DNA of 64,000 bases from NCBI GenBank assembly GCA_011087645.1, contig JAALLF010000005.1:152033-216032 (forward strand), read 5' to 3'. The DNA comes from Alphaproteobacteria bacterium (GTDB taxonomy: Bacteria > Pseudomonadota > Alphaproteobacteria > UBA6615). Positions 17,641-27,160 of this stretch are shown in pieces (the stretch's first letter is position 1; each line of letters opens with the position of its first letter). A model generated the notes under the pieces. The model searched no databases. It worked only from the letters and a program-made list of their open reading frames with translations, and was not told the DNA's origin. The position numbers and the translations under genes were made by a program.

Positions 17641-19593
17641 CTATTTCGTGGCCGGGCTGGCCGCTTCGGCACTAAGTTGGCCGACCGCGTCATCGAGCGC
17701 AAGTATTTCCTGATTTTTAGAGCCCAGACGGCGCACAGCGACGGTTCCCTCGTCGGCCTCGCGGCGGCCGACAACTAGCATAGCCGGCACATGGGCCAGG
17801 CTATGTTCGCGGACCTTGTAGTTGATTTTCTCGTTGCGCAGATCGGTTTCCACCCGTAACCCCGCCGCCTGGCACGCCGCCGCAACTTGCGTGGCATAAT
17901 CGTCGGCGTCGTTGGTGATGGTCGCGATGACCGCTTGCACTGGCGCCAGCCATAGGGGAAAGCGCCCGGCATAATGCTCGATCAGAATGCCGAGAAAACG
18001 CTCGAACGATCCCAAAATCGCGCGGTGCAGCATGACCGGGCTGTGCTTGGCGCCGTCTTCGCCGACATAAGAAGCGTCGAGCCGCTCGGGCGTCACGAAA
18101 TCGACTTGTAGCGTGCCGCACTGCCAATCGCGTCCGATGGTATCGCGCAGGACGAATTCGAGTTTCGGTCCGTAGAAGGCGCCCTCGCCGGGGTTCAGCG
18201 TGTAGTCGAGACCGGCCGCGTCGGTCGCCTCGATCAACGCCTGCTCGGCGCGGTCCCAGGTGGCGTCGTCGCCGGCGCGCACCGGCGGTCGGTCGGCGAA
18301 CTTCACTTGCACATCGGCGAAACCGAAGTCGCGATAAATGCTCAACAGCAATTCGCAGAACGCCTCGGTTTCTGCGACGATCTGATCCTCGGTGCAAAAT
18401 ATATGGGCGTCGTCTTGGGTGAACGCGCGCACCCGCATGATGCCGTGCAGGGCGCCCGACGGCTCGTAGCGGTGGCAAGAACCGAACTCGGCCATGCGCA
18501 TCGGCAGGTCGCGATAGCTGGTGGTGCCTTGTTTATAGATCTGCACATGGCACGGGCAGTTCATCGGCTTCACGGCGAGGACCCGATTGTCATCGTCGTC
18601 GATGGTGAACATGTTCTCGCGGAACTTCTCCCAATGGCCGGAGCGTTCCCACAGGCTGCGGTCGACCAGTTGCGGCGTCTTCACTTCGAAATAGCCAGCG
18701 TCGTCGAGGCGCGCGCGCATATAGTCTTCGCAGATCCGGTACAGCGTCCAACCCTTGGCGTGCCAGAACACCGAGCCGACTGCTTCCTCCTGGATGTGGA
18801 ACAGGTCCATCTCGCGGCCCAGCCGGCGATGGTCGCGCTTCTCCGCTTCCTCCAGCTGGGTCAGATAGGCTTTCAACTCTTTCGAGTCGCGCCACGCCGT
18901 GCCGTAAATGCGCTGGAGTTGCTGATTTTTAGCATCACCGCGCCAATAGGCCCCCGACACCTTCATCAACTTAAACGCGGTGCCCAACTTGCCGGTCGAC
19001 GGCAAGTGAGGGCCGGTGCACAGGTCGAGCCAATCGCCTTGCTTGTAGACTGAAATTTCGGCGTCGCGTGGCAGGGTCTCGACATGCTCGGCCTTGTACT
19101 TCTCGCCGGCTTCGCTGAAAAAGCGGACCGCCTCGTCGCGGTCCCAAACATCGCGGACGATCTCTTCGTTACGGGCGACGATCTCTTTCATCCGCGCTTC
19201 GATCCGCTCGAGATCGTCGGGCGTGAACGGCTCGTCGCGCACGAAGTCGTAATAGAAACCGTTCTCGATGGCCGGCCCAAAGGTGATCTGGGTGCCGGGG
19301 TACAGCTCTTGTACGGCCTCGGCCATGACGTGGGCGGCATCGTGGCGCAGCAAATCGTACACCGTCTCGTCGTCGCTTTTTGTCGTGACGATTTCGATCG
19401 CCGCGTCTTCGCTGACCGTGTGGGACAAATCGACCAGCCGGCCATCGACCTTGATCGCCAGGGCAGCTTTCGCCAGACCCGGGCCGATGTCAGCCGCGAT
19501 CGCTGCGCCGGTCACCGGATCGGCGAACGCGCGCGTGCTGCCGTCGGGCAGAGTGATCGTCACTTGGGTATCGTTGCCGGCCTGGGCCATCAT
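17641..19593 (-). CDS. thrS: Threonyl-tRNA synthetase
   Basis: The 650-residue class II synthetase has an N-terminal TGS domain (about 8-68), an editing domain with the HxxxH-type zinc motif ([11 protein letters not shown]), a catalytic core with zinc-binding Cys in [13 protein letters not shown] and [24 protein letters not shown], and an anticodon-binding domain ([13 protein letters not shown]). Two adjacent ATGs occur (19593, 19590); GGAG spacing slightly favours the second. It probably shares a transcript with infC 46 bp downstream, as in the classical thrS-infC arrangement. Confidence 0.97.
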   Translation of the reverse strand: MMAQAGNDTQVTITLPDGSTRAFADPVTGAAIAADIGPGLAKAALAIKVDGRLVDLSHTVSEDAAIEIVTTKSDDETVYDLLRHDAAHVMAEAVQELYPGTQITFGPAIENGFYYDFVRDEPFTPDDLERIEARMKEIVARNEEIVRDVWDRDEAVRFFSEAGEKYKAEHVETLPRDAEISVYKQGDWLDLCTGPHLPSTGKLGTAFKLMKVSGAYWRGDAKNQQLQRIYGTAWRDSKELKAYLTQLEEAEKRDHRRLGREMDLFHIQEEAVGSVFWHAKGWTLYRICEDYMRARLDDAGYFEVKTPQLVDRSLWERSGHWEKFRENMFTIDDDDNRVLAVKPMNCPCHVQIYKQGTTSYRDLPMRMAEFGSCHRYEPSGALHGIMRVRAFTQDDAHIFCTEDQIVAETEAFCELLLSIYRDFGFADVQVKFADRPPVRAGDDATWDRAEQALIEATDAAGLDYTLNPGEGAFYGPKLEFVLRDTIGRDWQCGTLQVDFVTPERLDASYVGEDGAKHSPVMLHRAILGSFERFLGILIEHYAGRFPLWLAPVQAVIATITNDADDYATQVAAACQAAGLRVETDLRNEKINYKVREHSLAHVPAMLVVGRREADEGTVAVRRLGSKNQEILALDDAVGQLSAEAASPATK

Positions 19594-19653
19594 GTCTCCG
19601 TTATGCGCGCGATTGGGTGAACGCCGCCTTAACCTCGATTATTTGTGCGCGAT

Positions 19654-20592
19654 TTAACGCAAGTGCAGGCTTGCTTCAACCTCGTCGACGCTAAGGTCGT
19701 CGAGAGGGTGGCGGCGCAGGATGGTCACATCGCGGCCCCGTTGACCGCAAAGGTCCGGATCCGAGGCATGGGAAAATAGCGCTACCGACGGCGCCCCGGC
19801 TGCGGCGATCACGTGCATTGGTCCGGTGTCGTTGCCGACCGCACCGGCGGCGCCGCGCGAAAGCTCGACGATATCGATCATCGACGTTGCGGTGGTGAGG
19901 TCGATGGCGCCAACGCAAAAGGTCGCGATCGCGGAAGCGATCTGGGTCTCTGCGGTACCACCGATCACCACCGGCGTCACGCCCTTAGCCAGCAATCGCC
20001 GGGCTAGTTCCGCGTAATTATTCGCCGGCCAGCGCTTGTCCGGGCGGTGCGGCGAGCCGCCAGGGACCAATAGGACATAGGGCGCGGGTAATTCGAAACG
20101 TCCGATATCCGACGTTATGTGGTCGAGATTGGGCGGCGCCACCTGCGTGATGCCGGCAATGGCGAGCTGTTCGGCCTGTCGCTCGATGGTATGGATAAAG
20201 TCGCGTTGCGGGTTGGTGTGGCGGTGCGAACAACCGGGCACCGTGCCCGACCATTCGGGTTTGCGGGCGAACCCGAACAGGCGAAATATGATCGCCGTGC
20301 GGTCGGAGGTCTGCAGATCGTAGACCCGGTCGAAATTTGCGCCGCGCAGACGTTTGCGCATGGCGAACCACTTCGGTAGTTCGCGCCAAGACGGCCGATC
20401 GTCGATCCACACATCGTCGAACCAACCGCCGGCAGACGCGAATTCGTCGAAAAGCTTGGTGGTCAACAGGGTAATATGGGCGTCGTCATGGTGGCGGCGG
20501 ATCGCGGCGAATGGTCCGGTTGCTTGGATCACGTCGCCCATGGCGCCTAATTTTATGACAAGAACGCGCTTTATCGGCTTACCGGATGTCAT
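19654..20592 (-). CDS. Glycosyltransferase family 9 (ADP-heptose:LPS heptosyltransferase-like)
   Basis: The GT-B fold protein begins RVLVIKLGAMGDVIQATGPFAAIR, the hallmark of family 9 heptosyltransferases, and carries the donor-site motif VGNDTGPMHVIAAAG near residue 255. Members add heptose or similar sugars to lipid A core in the cytoplasm. It starts 4 bp after the stop of the family 4 glycosyltransferase, so the two form an operon, presumably for LPS core assembly. The sugar specificity cannot be read from the sequence. Confidence 0.88.
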   Translation of the reverse strand: MTSGKPIKRVLVIKLGAMGDVIQATGPFAAIRRHHDDAHITLLTTKLFDEFASAGGWFDDVWIDDRPSWRELPKWFAMRKRLRGANFDRVYDLQTSDRTAIIFRLFGFARKPEWSGTVPGCSHRHTNPQRDFIHTIERQAEQLAIAGITQVAPPNLDHITSDIGRFELPAPYVLLVPGGSPHRPDKRWPANNYAELARRLLAKGVTPVVIGGTAETQIASAIATFCVGAIDLTTATSMIDIVELSRGAAGAVGNDTGPMHVIAAAGAPSVALFSHASDPDLCGQRGRDVTILRRHPLDDLSVDEVEASLHLR

Positions 20593-20596
20593 CTAA

Positions 20597-21832
20597 TCAA
20601 ATGGCCCGCCGTTGGCGCAGTTCGGCATAAACATCGAGGGTAGCCTCGCACATGCCGGTTTTCGAATAGCGGTTGCGGACGTGGCCGATCGCCGTATCCG
20701 CCAGCCGCGCGCGCGCCTCTTTGCCGATTGTCAGGGCGCTGCCCAATGCATCGGCTAAGGCCGAAGCGTCGCCGGGGGTGAACAGCCAGCCGGTCTCGCC
20801 GACGAGAACCTGTTCCGCCGCGCCACCATGGTTAGCGACGACCACGGGCCGGCCCATCGCCTGGCCCTCCGCGACCACGCGCCCAAAGGCTTCCGGGTCG
20901 GTCGAGGCTGACACAACCACGTCGGTCAGCATGTAGGCGGCGGCCATATCGGGACAATGGCCCAAGACCTGCACCTGACCCTCCAGCCCCAGTGCTTTAA
21001 CGCGTTGCTCCAGCTGGTTGCGATAGGTCGTGCGGCCTTGATCGGACCCCACAAGAAGCCCGATAACGTTGAATTTCTCGGCGCCCAGGCGCTCCTTCAG
21101 GATCGCCAGCGCTTCAATCAGTAGCGCCTGGCCTTTCCAGCGCGTCAAACGTCCCGGCAGCATCACCACCGTGGCGTCGTCGCGCAGGTTCCATTGTCCG
21201 GCGAGGTTCACGACCCGCGCTACGGTTGTTTTCGCCGGATCGAAGACCTTGAGATCGACGCCACGCGGCACCACGCGAATTCGCTCCTCTGGCACGGCGT
21301 AACGGGTGCGCAGATGCTCGGCGATAAAATTGGAATTGGCGATCACAAGATCACCGTCGGCCATCACTGCATTGTAACGTTTCTTCCAGGCGCCGGTTAT
21401 GCCGGTGCCGTAATTATAGGTGCCGTGAAACGTGGTGAGGAAACTGCATCCCGTGCGCCGGGCCGCCGCCCGCGCGCTCCAGGCCGGGGCGCGGCTGCGC
21501 GCGTGGACAATATTGACCTTGTGCAGCTCGATGATGTCGACCAGGCGTTGCACGTTGCGGCGCATCACAATGGGGTTCTTTGAGGTCAGCGGCAAGGTGA
21601 TGTGCTTGGCGCCACAACGGTCGAGCTCGTTCACCAAATGGCCGCCCGATGAGGCAACAAATGCTGGCGCGCCGCTCGCTTTGATGGCGGCGGCAATATC
21701 GATAGTCGCGCGCTCGACCCCGCCGCCACCGGTTTCCAACGACGGCAGCACCTGCAGGACTACCGGCGCAAGCCGCGCCCGGCCCGAATCGGTTGGCGTG
21801 CTCACGGTATTAGACTGAGCGGCAGAATTCAT
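20597..21832 (-). CDS. Glycosyltransferase family 4 (GT-B)
   Basis: The N-terminal acceptor domain contains a glycine-rich loop (LPSLETGGGGVERATID, about 30-46) and HARSRAPAWSARAAA. The C-terminal donor domain has PGRLTRWKGQALLIEA and the EX7E-type region DPEAFGRVVAEGQAMGRPVV. This fits family 4, here probably an LPS or polysaccharide glycosyltransferase coupled to the heptosyltransferase-like gene that follows. The N-terminal 20 residues are low-complexity, so the start may be further in. The divergent hydrolase gene begins only 15 bp away, leaving no room for two independent promoters between the assigned starts. Confidence 0.88.
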   Translation of the reverse strand: MNSAAQSNTVSTPTDSGRARLAPVVLQVLPSLETGGGGVERATIDIAAAIKASGAPAFVASSGGHLVNELDRCGAKHITLPLTSKNPIVMRRNVQRLVDIIELHKVNIVHARSRAPAWSARAAARRTGCSFLTTFHGTYNYGTGITGAWKKRYNAVMADGDLVIANSNFIAEHLRTRYAVPEERIRVVPRGVDLKVFDPAKTTVARVVNLAGQWNLRDDATVVMLPGRLTRWKGQALLIEALAILKERLGAEKFNVIGLLVGSDQGRTTYRNQLEQRVKALGLEGQVQVLGHCPDMAAAYMLTDVVVSASTDPEAFGRVVAEGQAMGRPVVVANHGGAAEQVLVGETGWLFTPGDASALADALGSALTIGKEARARLADTAIGHVRNRYSKTGMCEATLDVYAELRQRRAI

Positions 21833-21847
21833 GTCATCGTAGGGTGA

Positions 21848-22654
21848 ATGACAACACCTTCCTATATCGCGGCCGCGGACGGCACCAAACTAGCCTTTTA
21901 CGCTACGCCGGCCCGCAAGGGCAGGCCTGGCCCCGGCATCGTCTTTCTTGGTGGCTTTATGTCCGACATGACGGGCGAGAAGGCAACCACTTTGGAGGCT
22001 TGGGCGCAACGAAACGGGCGTGCATTTTTACGCTTGGACTATTCCGGGCACGGATCTTCCGGCGGTCAATTCCGGGACGGCACGGTGGGACGTTGGGCCG
22101 ACGACGCGCTGACGGTCATCGAGCATGCCGGTAATAGCGTGACCGGCCTTAGCGGACCGCTCATTCTTGTCGGTTCATCGATGGGCGCTTGGATCATGGT
22201 GCGGGTTGCGCTGGCGCTACAACGCTCTGGCGGCGCGCAACAGGCTGCCGCTCTGGTGGGGGTCGCCACGGCGGCGGATTTCACCCACGATCTGATGCCG
22301 GCGCGCCTTGGGCCTGAGGTTATGGCACAGATCGCCGAGACGGGGTTCTATTCCATGCCGTCGGATTATTCCGATATGCCTTATATCATTACCCAGGCTC
22401 TGATTGACGACGGTAATGACCAGCGGATCCTCAACGGGCCGGTCAATCTCAATATCCCGGTGCGTCTGATCCACGGTATCGACGATCCGGATGTGCCTTG
22501 GACCCAGTCGCAGAAACTGATGGACGCGTTAACCTCCCACGATGTCGAGCTAATTTTGGTTAAGGGTGGCGATCATCGTTTGTCGACGGAGCGCGATCTA
22601 GCGCGGCTTGTGGCGATCGTTGCCGGGCTGGCGACTAGCCTCGGTCCGCCTTGA
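21848..22654 (+). CDS. Alpha/beta hydrolase
   Basis: The 268-residue protein has the oxyanion-type segment FLGGFMSDMTGEKA, RLDYSGHGSS, the nucleophile elbow GSSMG with Ser111, a late acid in IDDPDVPW and His in KGGDHRLS, so the triad is complete. It resembles serine hydrolases of the peptidase S9/esterase type acting on small esters or lipids; the substrate is unknown. Its 3' end overlaps the convergent SDR gene by 20 bp. Confidence 0.85.
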   Translation: MTTPSYIAAADGTKLAFYATPARKGRPGPGIVFLGGFMSDMTGEKATTLEAWAQRNGRAFLRLDYSGHGSSGGQFRDGTVGRWADDALTVIEHAGNSVTGLSGPLILVGSSMGAWIMVRVALALQRSGGAQQAAALVGVATAADFTHDLMPARLGPEVMAQIAETGFYSMPSDYSDMPYIITQALIDDGNDQRILNGPVNLNIPVRLIHGIDDPDVPWTQSQKLMDALTSHDVELILVKGGDHRLSTERDLARLVAIVAGLATSLGPP

Positions 22655-23519
22655 GCAAAGCCCGCAACCCCGAGCGATAGTCGGGGTAGGTCAGGGAGAT
22701 GCCGAGTTCGTGTTTTATACGCGCGTTCGAGACCCGTTTGTTTTCGGCATAGAAGCTGCGCGCCATGTCCGTCATCTCGGCTTCTTCAAAAGGCACCTCC
22801 GGTGGTGGTTCGACGCCGAGCAATTCGCAGGCATAGGCGGTCACATCCTGCGGCGGGGCAGCTTCATCGTCGCTTAAATTATAGGCCGTACCCGGGTTGG
22901 GATGGGCGATCGAGGCTTCGAGTACCTGCGTAATATCGTCGAGATGAATGCGGCTAAACATTTGGCCGGGCTTAAACACGCGGCGGGCTTGACCCCGTTG
23001 GACGGTCTCCAACGCGTTGCGGCCGGGGCCGTAAATCCCGGCGAGCCGGAACAGGTGCGTCGGTACGCCATTGTCGCGCCATAACCCGCACCATCCGTCT
23101 TCGGCTGCCACGCGGCGTTCGCCGCGTATCGTGGCCGGCCGACGCTCGGAGGTCTCATCGACTTCACCACCGCCGCGATCGCCATAGACGCCGGTGGTCG
23201 ATAGATAGCCGACCCATTTCAGTGACGCTGATCGTGCGGCGATATCGCGGCCATGCAGGTCGATCACCGGATCGCCGTCGGCGTCAGGCGGCACGGAGGA
23301 CAAAATATGGGTAACTCCCGCGAACGCGGTGGCCCGATCTTTGAGGGGATGGTCCCGGTCGAAAACCCAGGCGGCGATGCCTTGATTGACCAACCCGGCG
23401 CATGTCTCGTCGCTGCGGCTTGTGCCACGGATCGTCCAGCCCTTGGCCCTCAGACGTTGGCATAAGGCGCTGGCGGTATAACCGAGGCCGAAGCAAAAAA
23501 GGGTGGGAGTGTCGGACAT
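22635..23519 (-). CDS. YeeZ-like extended SDR (NAD(P)-binding epimerase-fold) protein
   Basis: The N-terminal GxGxxA-type dinucleotide site is FCFGLGYTASAL; THILSSVPP and YLSTTGVYGDRGG follow. The last segment has the Tyr but no Lys four residues later, as in atypical SDRs related to YeeZ. HLFRLAGIYGPGRNAL and an epimerase-like C-terminal half complete it. I use ATG 23519 (MSDTPTLF); a reading open 115 residues further upstream has no family-like sequence. The function is unknown; a role in sugar-nucleotide or glutathione-linked metabolism is only possible. Confidence 0.8.
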   Translation of the reverse strand: MSDTPTLFCFGLGYTASALCQRLRAKGWTIRGTSRSDETCAGLVNQGIAAWVFDRDHPLKDRATAFAGVTHILSSVPPDADGDPVIDLHGRDIAARSASLKWVGYLSTTGVYGDRGGGEVDETSERRPATIRGERRVAAEDGWCGLWRDNGVPTHLFRLAGIYGPGRNALETVQRGQARRVFKPGQMFSRIHLDDITQVLEASIAHPNPGTAYNLSDDEAAPPQDVTAYACELLGVEPPPEVPFEEAEMTDMARSFYAENKRVSNARIKHELGISLTYPDYRSGLRALLKADRG

Positions 23520-23600
23520 CGTGATTCCAGCCGCGCGCGATAGCCAGTATGCTTTACCAATTCCGGCACTGTTACATGTGCCCCCAGCCGGAGCCAAGGC

Positions 23601-24431
23601 GTGACGCAGGAAGAACGGTCTAGGGAACGGCATCTGACGGTAGCGCCCTTTCGCTTTTCGCGAGGAACGATTGCCGCGGGGCTCGGCGCGGCACTGTTCG
23701 CCGGGTTGGTCGCGACACAAGCCGAGGCGCAGACCCGTTTCTCCGAAATGCCGGTCGCTCGCGCCTATCAGGGTTGCATGGCGCTGGCCCGGTCCAAGCC
23801 TTCGGAAGGCTTCGAGGCGGCGATCGCTTGGCGCGACGAAGGGGGCGGCCCGCCGGCGCGCCATTGTACCGCGATAGCCTTGGTCGGCCTCGGCCAGCTC
23901 GACGAGGCGGCGCAGCGGCTGGAAAAGCTGGCGCAGAATATGAACGGCTTCGGCGCCAAGGAACGCGCCGCCGTGCTCGACCAGGCGGCGCAGGTCTGGT
24001 TGCGCTTAGGTGACGGCACGCGCGCCTATGCGGCGCTCACCGCGGCGCTCAAGCTCGACGACAGCAATTCCGCGCTTTGGGTTCGGCGTGGCGAGGTTTT
24101 GGCGCGCGCCGGCGAATATTGGGATGCCATTGACGATTTCGGTCAGGCCCTGGACCGCGACTCAGGCACATTGGACGCGCTGATATTCCGCGCGGCGGCC
24201 TATCGTCTGCTCGAGGTCCCCGACCTCGCCGCCGACGATCTTACCCGTGCCCTGGCGCTCGATCCCAGTAATCCCGAGGCGCTGACCGAATTGGGCATGG
24301 TGCGCCGCGACCTGGGCGACCGCGACGGCGCGCGCCAAGCCTGGCTTGCCGCGATTAACGCCGCACCGGGCTCGGCTGCGGCCGGCACCGCGCGCGCGGC
24401 GCTGCAGCGAATGGACTTAAAACCCCAATAG
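23601..24431 (+). CDS. Exported TPR-repeat protein
   Basis: A basic N-region, hydrophobic stretch (about 23-38) and the AEA-QT boundary form a Sec signal peptide cut near residue 43. The mature part is a series of tetratricopeptide-like helix pairs (for example SALWVRRGEVLARAGEYWDAIDDFGQALDRD and the next two repeats to about residue 265). It is therefore a periplasmic scaffold protein. The start is GTG 23601 with GGAG 7 nt upstream. No neighbour reveals the partner. Confidence 0.8.
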   Translation: MTQEERSRERHLTVAPFRFSRGTIAAGLGAALFAGLVATQAEAQTRFSEMPVARAYQGCMALARSKPSEGFEAAIAWRDEGGGPPARHCTAIALVGLGQLDEAAQRLEKLAQNMNGFGAKERAAVLDQAAQVWLRLGDGTRAYAALTAALKLDDSNSALWVRRGEVLARAGEYWDAIDDFGQALDRDSGTLDALIFRAAAYRLLEVPDLAADDLTRALALDPSNPEALTELGMVRRDLGDRDGARQAWLAAINAAPGSAAAGTARAALQRMDLKPQ

Positions 24432-24448
24432 GTTTGGCGCGCCTGTAC

Positions 24449-25129
24449 TCAGAAATCCAAATTAGCGTAATGGCGCGGCGGCGGTATGCCGGGAATATGG
24501 TCGGCCAGCAAAGGGCGCACGCTGGGCCGCGATTTGAGCCGCGCATACCACGCTTTGGCCTCCGGATAATCTTCCCACGGCACATCGTCGATATAGTCGA
24601 TGCAGGAAAGCTGCGCGGCGGCGGCAATGTCGGCCAGTGAGAATTTACTGCCGGCCAGCCAATTATGGCGCGCCATTAGATATTCGATATAGGCCAGATG
24701 GGTAGCAATATTGGTGTGGCCGGCGCGGATCGCCACCGACGAAGGCGCGCCCAGCCCTAAGAACCGCTTGTTGATTTTCTCGTCCACCAGGTTCTGGGTC
24801 ACCTCGTGGTGAAATTTTAGATCGAACCAGGCGACTAGCCGGCGAATTTCGGCCCGCGTGAAGGCGTTACCTTCGAGCAGTGGCGGGTCGGGATAGGCGT
24901 CTTCGAGATATTCGCAAATGGCATTGGAATCTGCCATCGCGATGGCAGGTTCTTCGTCGGTGCCCTCGAGCAGGACCGGCACCTCACCGGCTGGGTTTAG
25001 CGCCAGAAACTCTTCGCGGCGTTCCCACGATTTTTCGATCACCAGATCGAAGGTCAATTTCTTTTCGCTGAGCGCGATGCGAACCTTTCGCGAGAACGGG
25101 CAAAGCCAGAGGTGATGAAGCGTCCGCAT
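24449..25129 (-). CDS. Glutathione S-transferase family protein
   Basis: It has a thioredoxin-fold N-domain beginning RTLHHLWLCPFSRKVRIALSEK, the cis-proline segment GEVPVL with ADSNAICEYLED for glutathione binding, and an all-helical C-domain (KFSLADIAAAAQLSCIDYIDDV). The 226-residue length is standard. The LCPFSRK site keeps Cys and Ser near the active position, like beta or omega classes. It is cytosolic, and the electrophile or reductive substrate is unknown. Confidence 0.88.
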   Translation of the reverse strand: MRTLHHLWLCPFSRKVRIALSEKKLTFDLVIEKSWERREEFLALNPAGEVPVLLEGTDEEPAIAMADSNAICEYLEDAYPDPPLLEGNAFTRAEIRRLVAWFDLKFHHEVTQNLVDEKINKRFLGLGAPSSVAIRAGHTNIATHLAYIEYLMARHNWLAGSKFSLADIAAAAQLSCIDYIDDVPWEDYPEAKAWYARLKSRPSVRPLLADHIPGIPPPRHYANLDF

Positions 25130-25174
25130 AACGGACCGATTCTAGACTAGGAAATCGAGTCAGTTAAAGCGGCT

Positions 25175-26152
25175 CTAAGTTGCACCGACGGTTTCTTTGA
25201 GAAAGTCGGCGATATCGCCGATGCATATTTTGCCCTGGTCGATCACATTCGATTGGGTGAAAAAAGTGTGCATAACGCCGGGGTAGACTTTGAGGCGATG
25301 GGGGTGGCCGGCCGCGGTCATATTTTCGGCAAGCCGCAGCGAATCGTCACGAATGGGGTCGAGCTCAGCCGCCACGATGAAAGCAGGCGGCAGCCCGGTG
25401 ACATCGCCCTTGGCGGCAAAGGCGCGGGGGTCGTTGCGGTCGGCGTCGCCCATATAGTCCGCATAGACTTGGGCTACATAGGCGGTTTGCAGAAGAAAAT
25501 CGCCGCCGCCGAGCTCGCGCATGGAATCTGTGTCCAATGCATCGTCAACCACGCCGTATATCGACACTACGCCTTTGATCAGATCGGATTTGCGGTCGCG
25601 CAGTTCAATCGCGACGCCAAAGGCGATACTGGCGCCGGCCGAAGCGCCGCCAATGGTCATCGCCGTCGGGTTGAGGCCCAAATCGCCGCCGTTTTCGGCA
25701 AGCCATTCGACCACCGCAGTGACTTCGATCACCGGATCGGGAAAGGTGTGTTCCGGGGCGTGTACATAATCGCAACTGATCACCGCGCCCCCCCAGACCT
25801 GCGCTAGTTCGCGCATTTGGCGGTCATTGGAGAGCTCGCTGCCGAGCTTAAAGCCGCCGCCATGCAAATAGATGAAGACCGGCATATCTGCAGCGTCAGT
25901 GGGCTTATAGAGGCGCATGGGCACGTCGCGGAACGGGCCGGGTACGCTTAGATCCTGCTGCACCGCCATTTCTGGCCCGCCTTCATTCCAGACGGCGCGC
26001 GCGGCATCGGCCTGCGTGCGGATTTCGGCAATCGTTTCGCCGGCGCCGCCCACGTTTTCCACAATCTCCGCATTACGCTCAAGCGCCGCGGCCTGCTGTG
26101 GGTCGATTTTCGCTCGCCAGTTTTCGGTCGCTGTTTCGTTTTGCGTGGTCAT
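25175..26152 (-). CDS. Alpha/beta hydrolase of the hormone-sensitive-lipase (family IV esterase) type
   Basis: The 325-residue protein has the oxyanion motif HGGG (97-100), nucleophile Ser171 in GGASAG, an acid in AELDPIRDD and His in YPGVMHTFF. This is the signature set of family IV carboxylesterases. The start is ATG 26152 with GGGGAG upstream. It likely hydrolyses short-chain esters in the cytoplasm. The 207-bp gap to uppP (26153-26359) contains no other feature I can support. Confidence 0.9.
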   Translation of the reverse strand: MTTQNETATENWRAKIDPQQAAALERNAEIVENVGGAGETIAEIRTQADAARAVWNEGGPEMAVQQDLSVPGPFRDVPMRLYKPTDAADMPVFIYLHGGGFKLGSELSNDRQMRELAQVWGGAVISCDYVHAPEHTFPDPVIEVTAVVEWLAENGGDLGLNPTAMTIGGASAGASIAFGVAIELRDRKSDLIKGVVSIYGVVDDALDTDSMRELGGGDFLLQTAYVAQVYADYMGDADRNDPRAFAAKGDVTGLPPAFIVAAELDPIRDDSLRLAENMTAAGHPHRLKVYPGVMHTFFTQSNVIDQGKICIGDIADFLKETVGAT

Positions 26153-26359
26153 CTCATGCTCTCCCCTCGGCGCTATCGAGCGCCGGCTTTTTTCTCAGAA
26201 GCGCCGGACGCTCACCTATTTCTAGTATGTCTTGTGGGGCGTCTAAAATCACCTCCCTTCGACTCCCGACCTGATGTTACAAGCGCGGATCGCGGAGACT
26301 ATTGCGACCTGACGTAAATAAAATGGGCGGTAGCGAGCCGAACCTGGATAGCGGACGAG

Positions 26360-27160
26360 ATGAGCCTCCTGGAAATCATCCTCCTTGCCGTGGTGCAGGG
26401 CATTACCGAGTTTTTGCCGATCAGCTCGTCGGGCCATTTACGGGTGGCGGCGGAAATTCTCGGTCTTCCGGGGAGCACCCTGGCGATCGATGTCGCTGTG
26501 CATGTGGGAACCCTGGGGGCCGTGCTGATTTATTTTTGGCGCGATGTCATACGTGTTCTCGTGGGCGTCGCCCAGTTCGCCACTGGCCGACGAACCGACG
26601 GTGGACTCCTGGGCATCTATATCGTTGTCGCGACGATTCCGGTTTTTGTCGTGGGGTTCTTCGGGCGTGACCTCATTGATGGCGAATTACGCACATTGGA
26701 GATCATCGGCTGGACATCGATTATTTTCGGTCTGTTTTTATGGTGGGCGGATCGCACCGGCATGACGGTCTTAAACCTGGAACATCTCACCGCGCGCAAC
26801 GCCATCATAATTGGCCTCGCCCAGATACTCGCCTTGGTTCCTGGCACCAGCCGGGCGGGGGTCACCATCACGGCGGCGCGCCTGTTGGGCTATGAGCGGT
26901 CGGAGGCGGCGCGGTTTTCCATGTTGCTGTCGATGCCCGCGGTTGCCGGTGCAGGGTTGCTTATCGCGCTCGAACTCGTCGCCAGTGGCGACGCTGCGTT
27001 GGGCAGGGGCGCGGTTATCGCCGGTATATTGGCCTTCATAACCGCGCTGGGGGCGATTGCTCTGTTGATGCGTTGGCTGCAATTTTCCGGCTTCGCACCC
27101 TTCGTCATCTACCGGGTTCTGATGGGTGCTGGGATTCTCTACTGGGTCTACGCCGTCTAG
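26360..27160 (+). CDS. uppP: Undecaprenyl-diphosphatase (BacA/UppP)
   Basis: This inner-membrane phosphatase recycles undecaprenyl pyrophosphate for peptidoglycan and polysaccharide synthesis. The 266 residues carry the family motifs VQGITEFLPISSSGHL (13-28; Glu18 and Ser in the active site) and LVPGTSRAGVTI (about 155-166; Arg essential), with about eight transmembrane helices. PGTSRAG has Ala where most members have Ser. The last 4 bp overlap the convergent cyclase gene. Confidence 0.95.
   Translation: MSLLEIILLAVVQGITEFLPISSSGHLRVAAEILGLPGSTLAIDVAVHVGTLGAVLIYFWRDVIRVLVGVAQFATGRRTDGGLLGIYIVVATIPVFVVGFFGRDLIDGELRTLEIIGWTSIIFGLFLWWADRTGMTVLNLEHLTARNAIIIGLAQILALVPGTSRAGVTITAARLLGYERSEAARFSMLLSMPAVAGAGLLIALELVASGDAALGRGAVIAGILAFITALGAIALLMRWLQFSGFAPFVIYRVLMGAGILYWVYAV

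Noticed and set aside
22548..23864. Long upstream extension (115 residues) of the YeeZ-like SDR protein
   Set aside because: It reads through the start region of the divergent TPR gene, has an arginine-rich shadow composition, and the dinucleotide-binding start follows ATG 23519.
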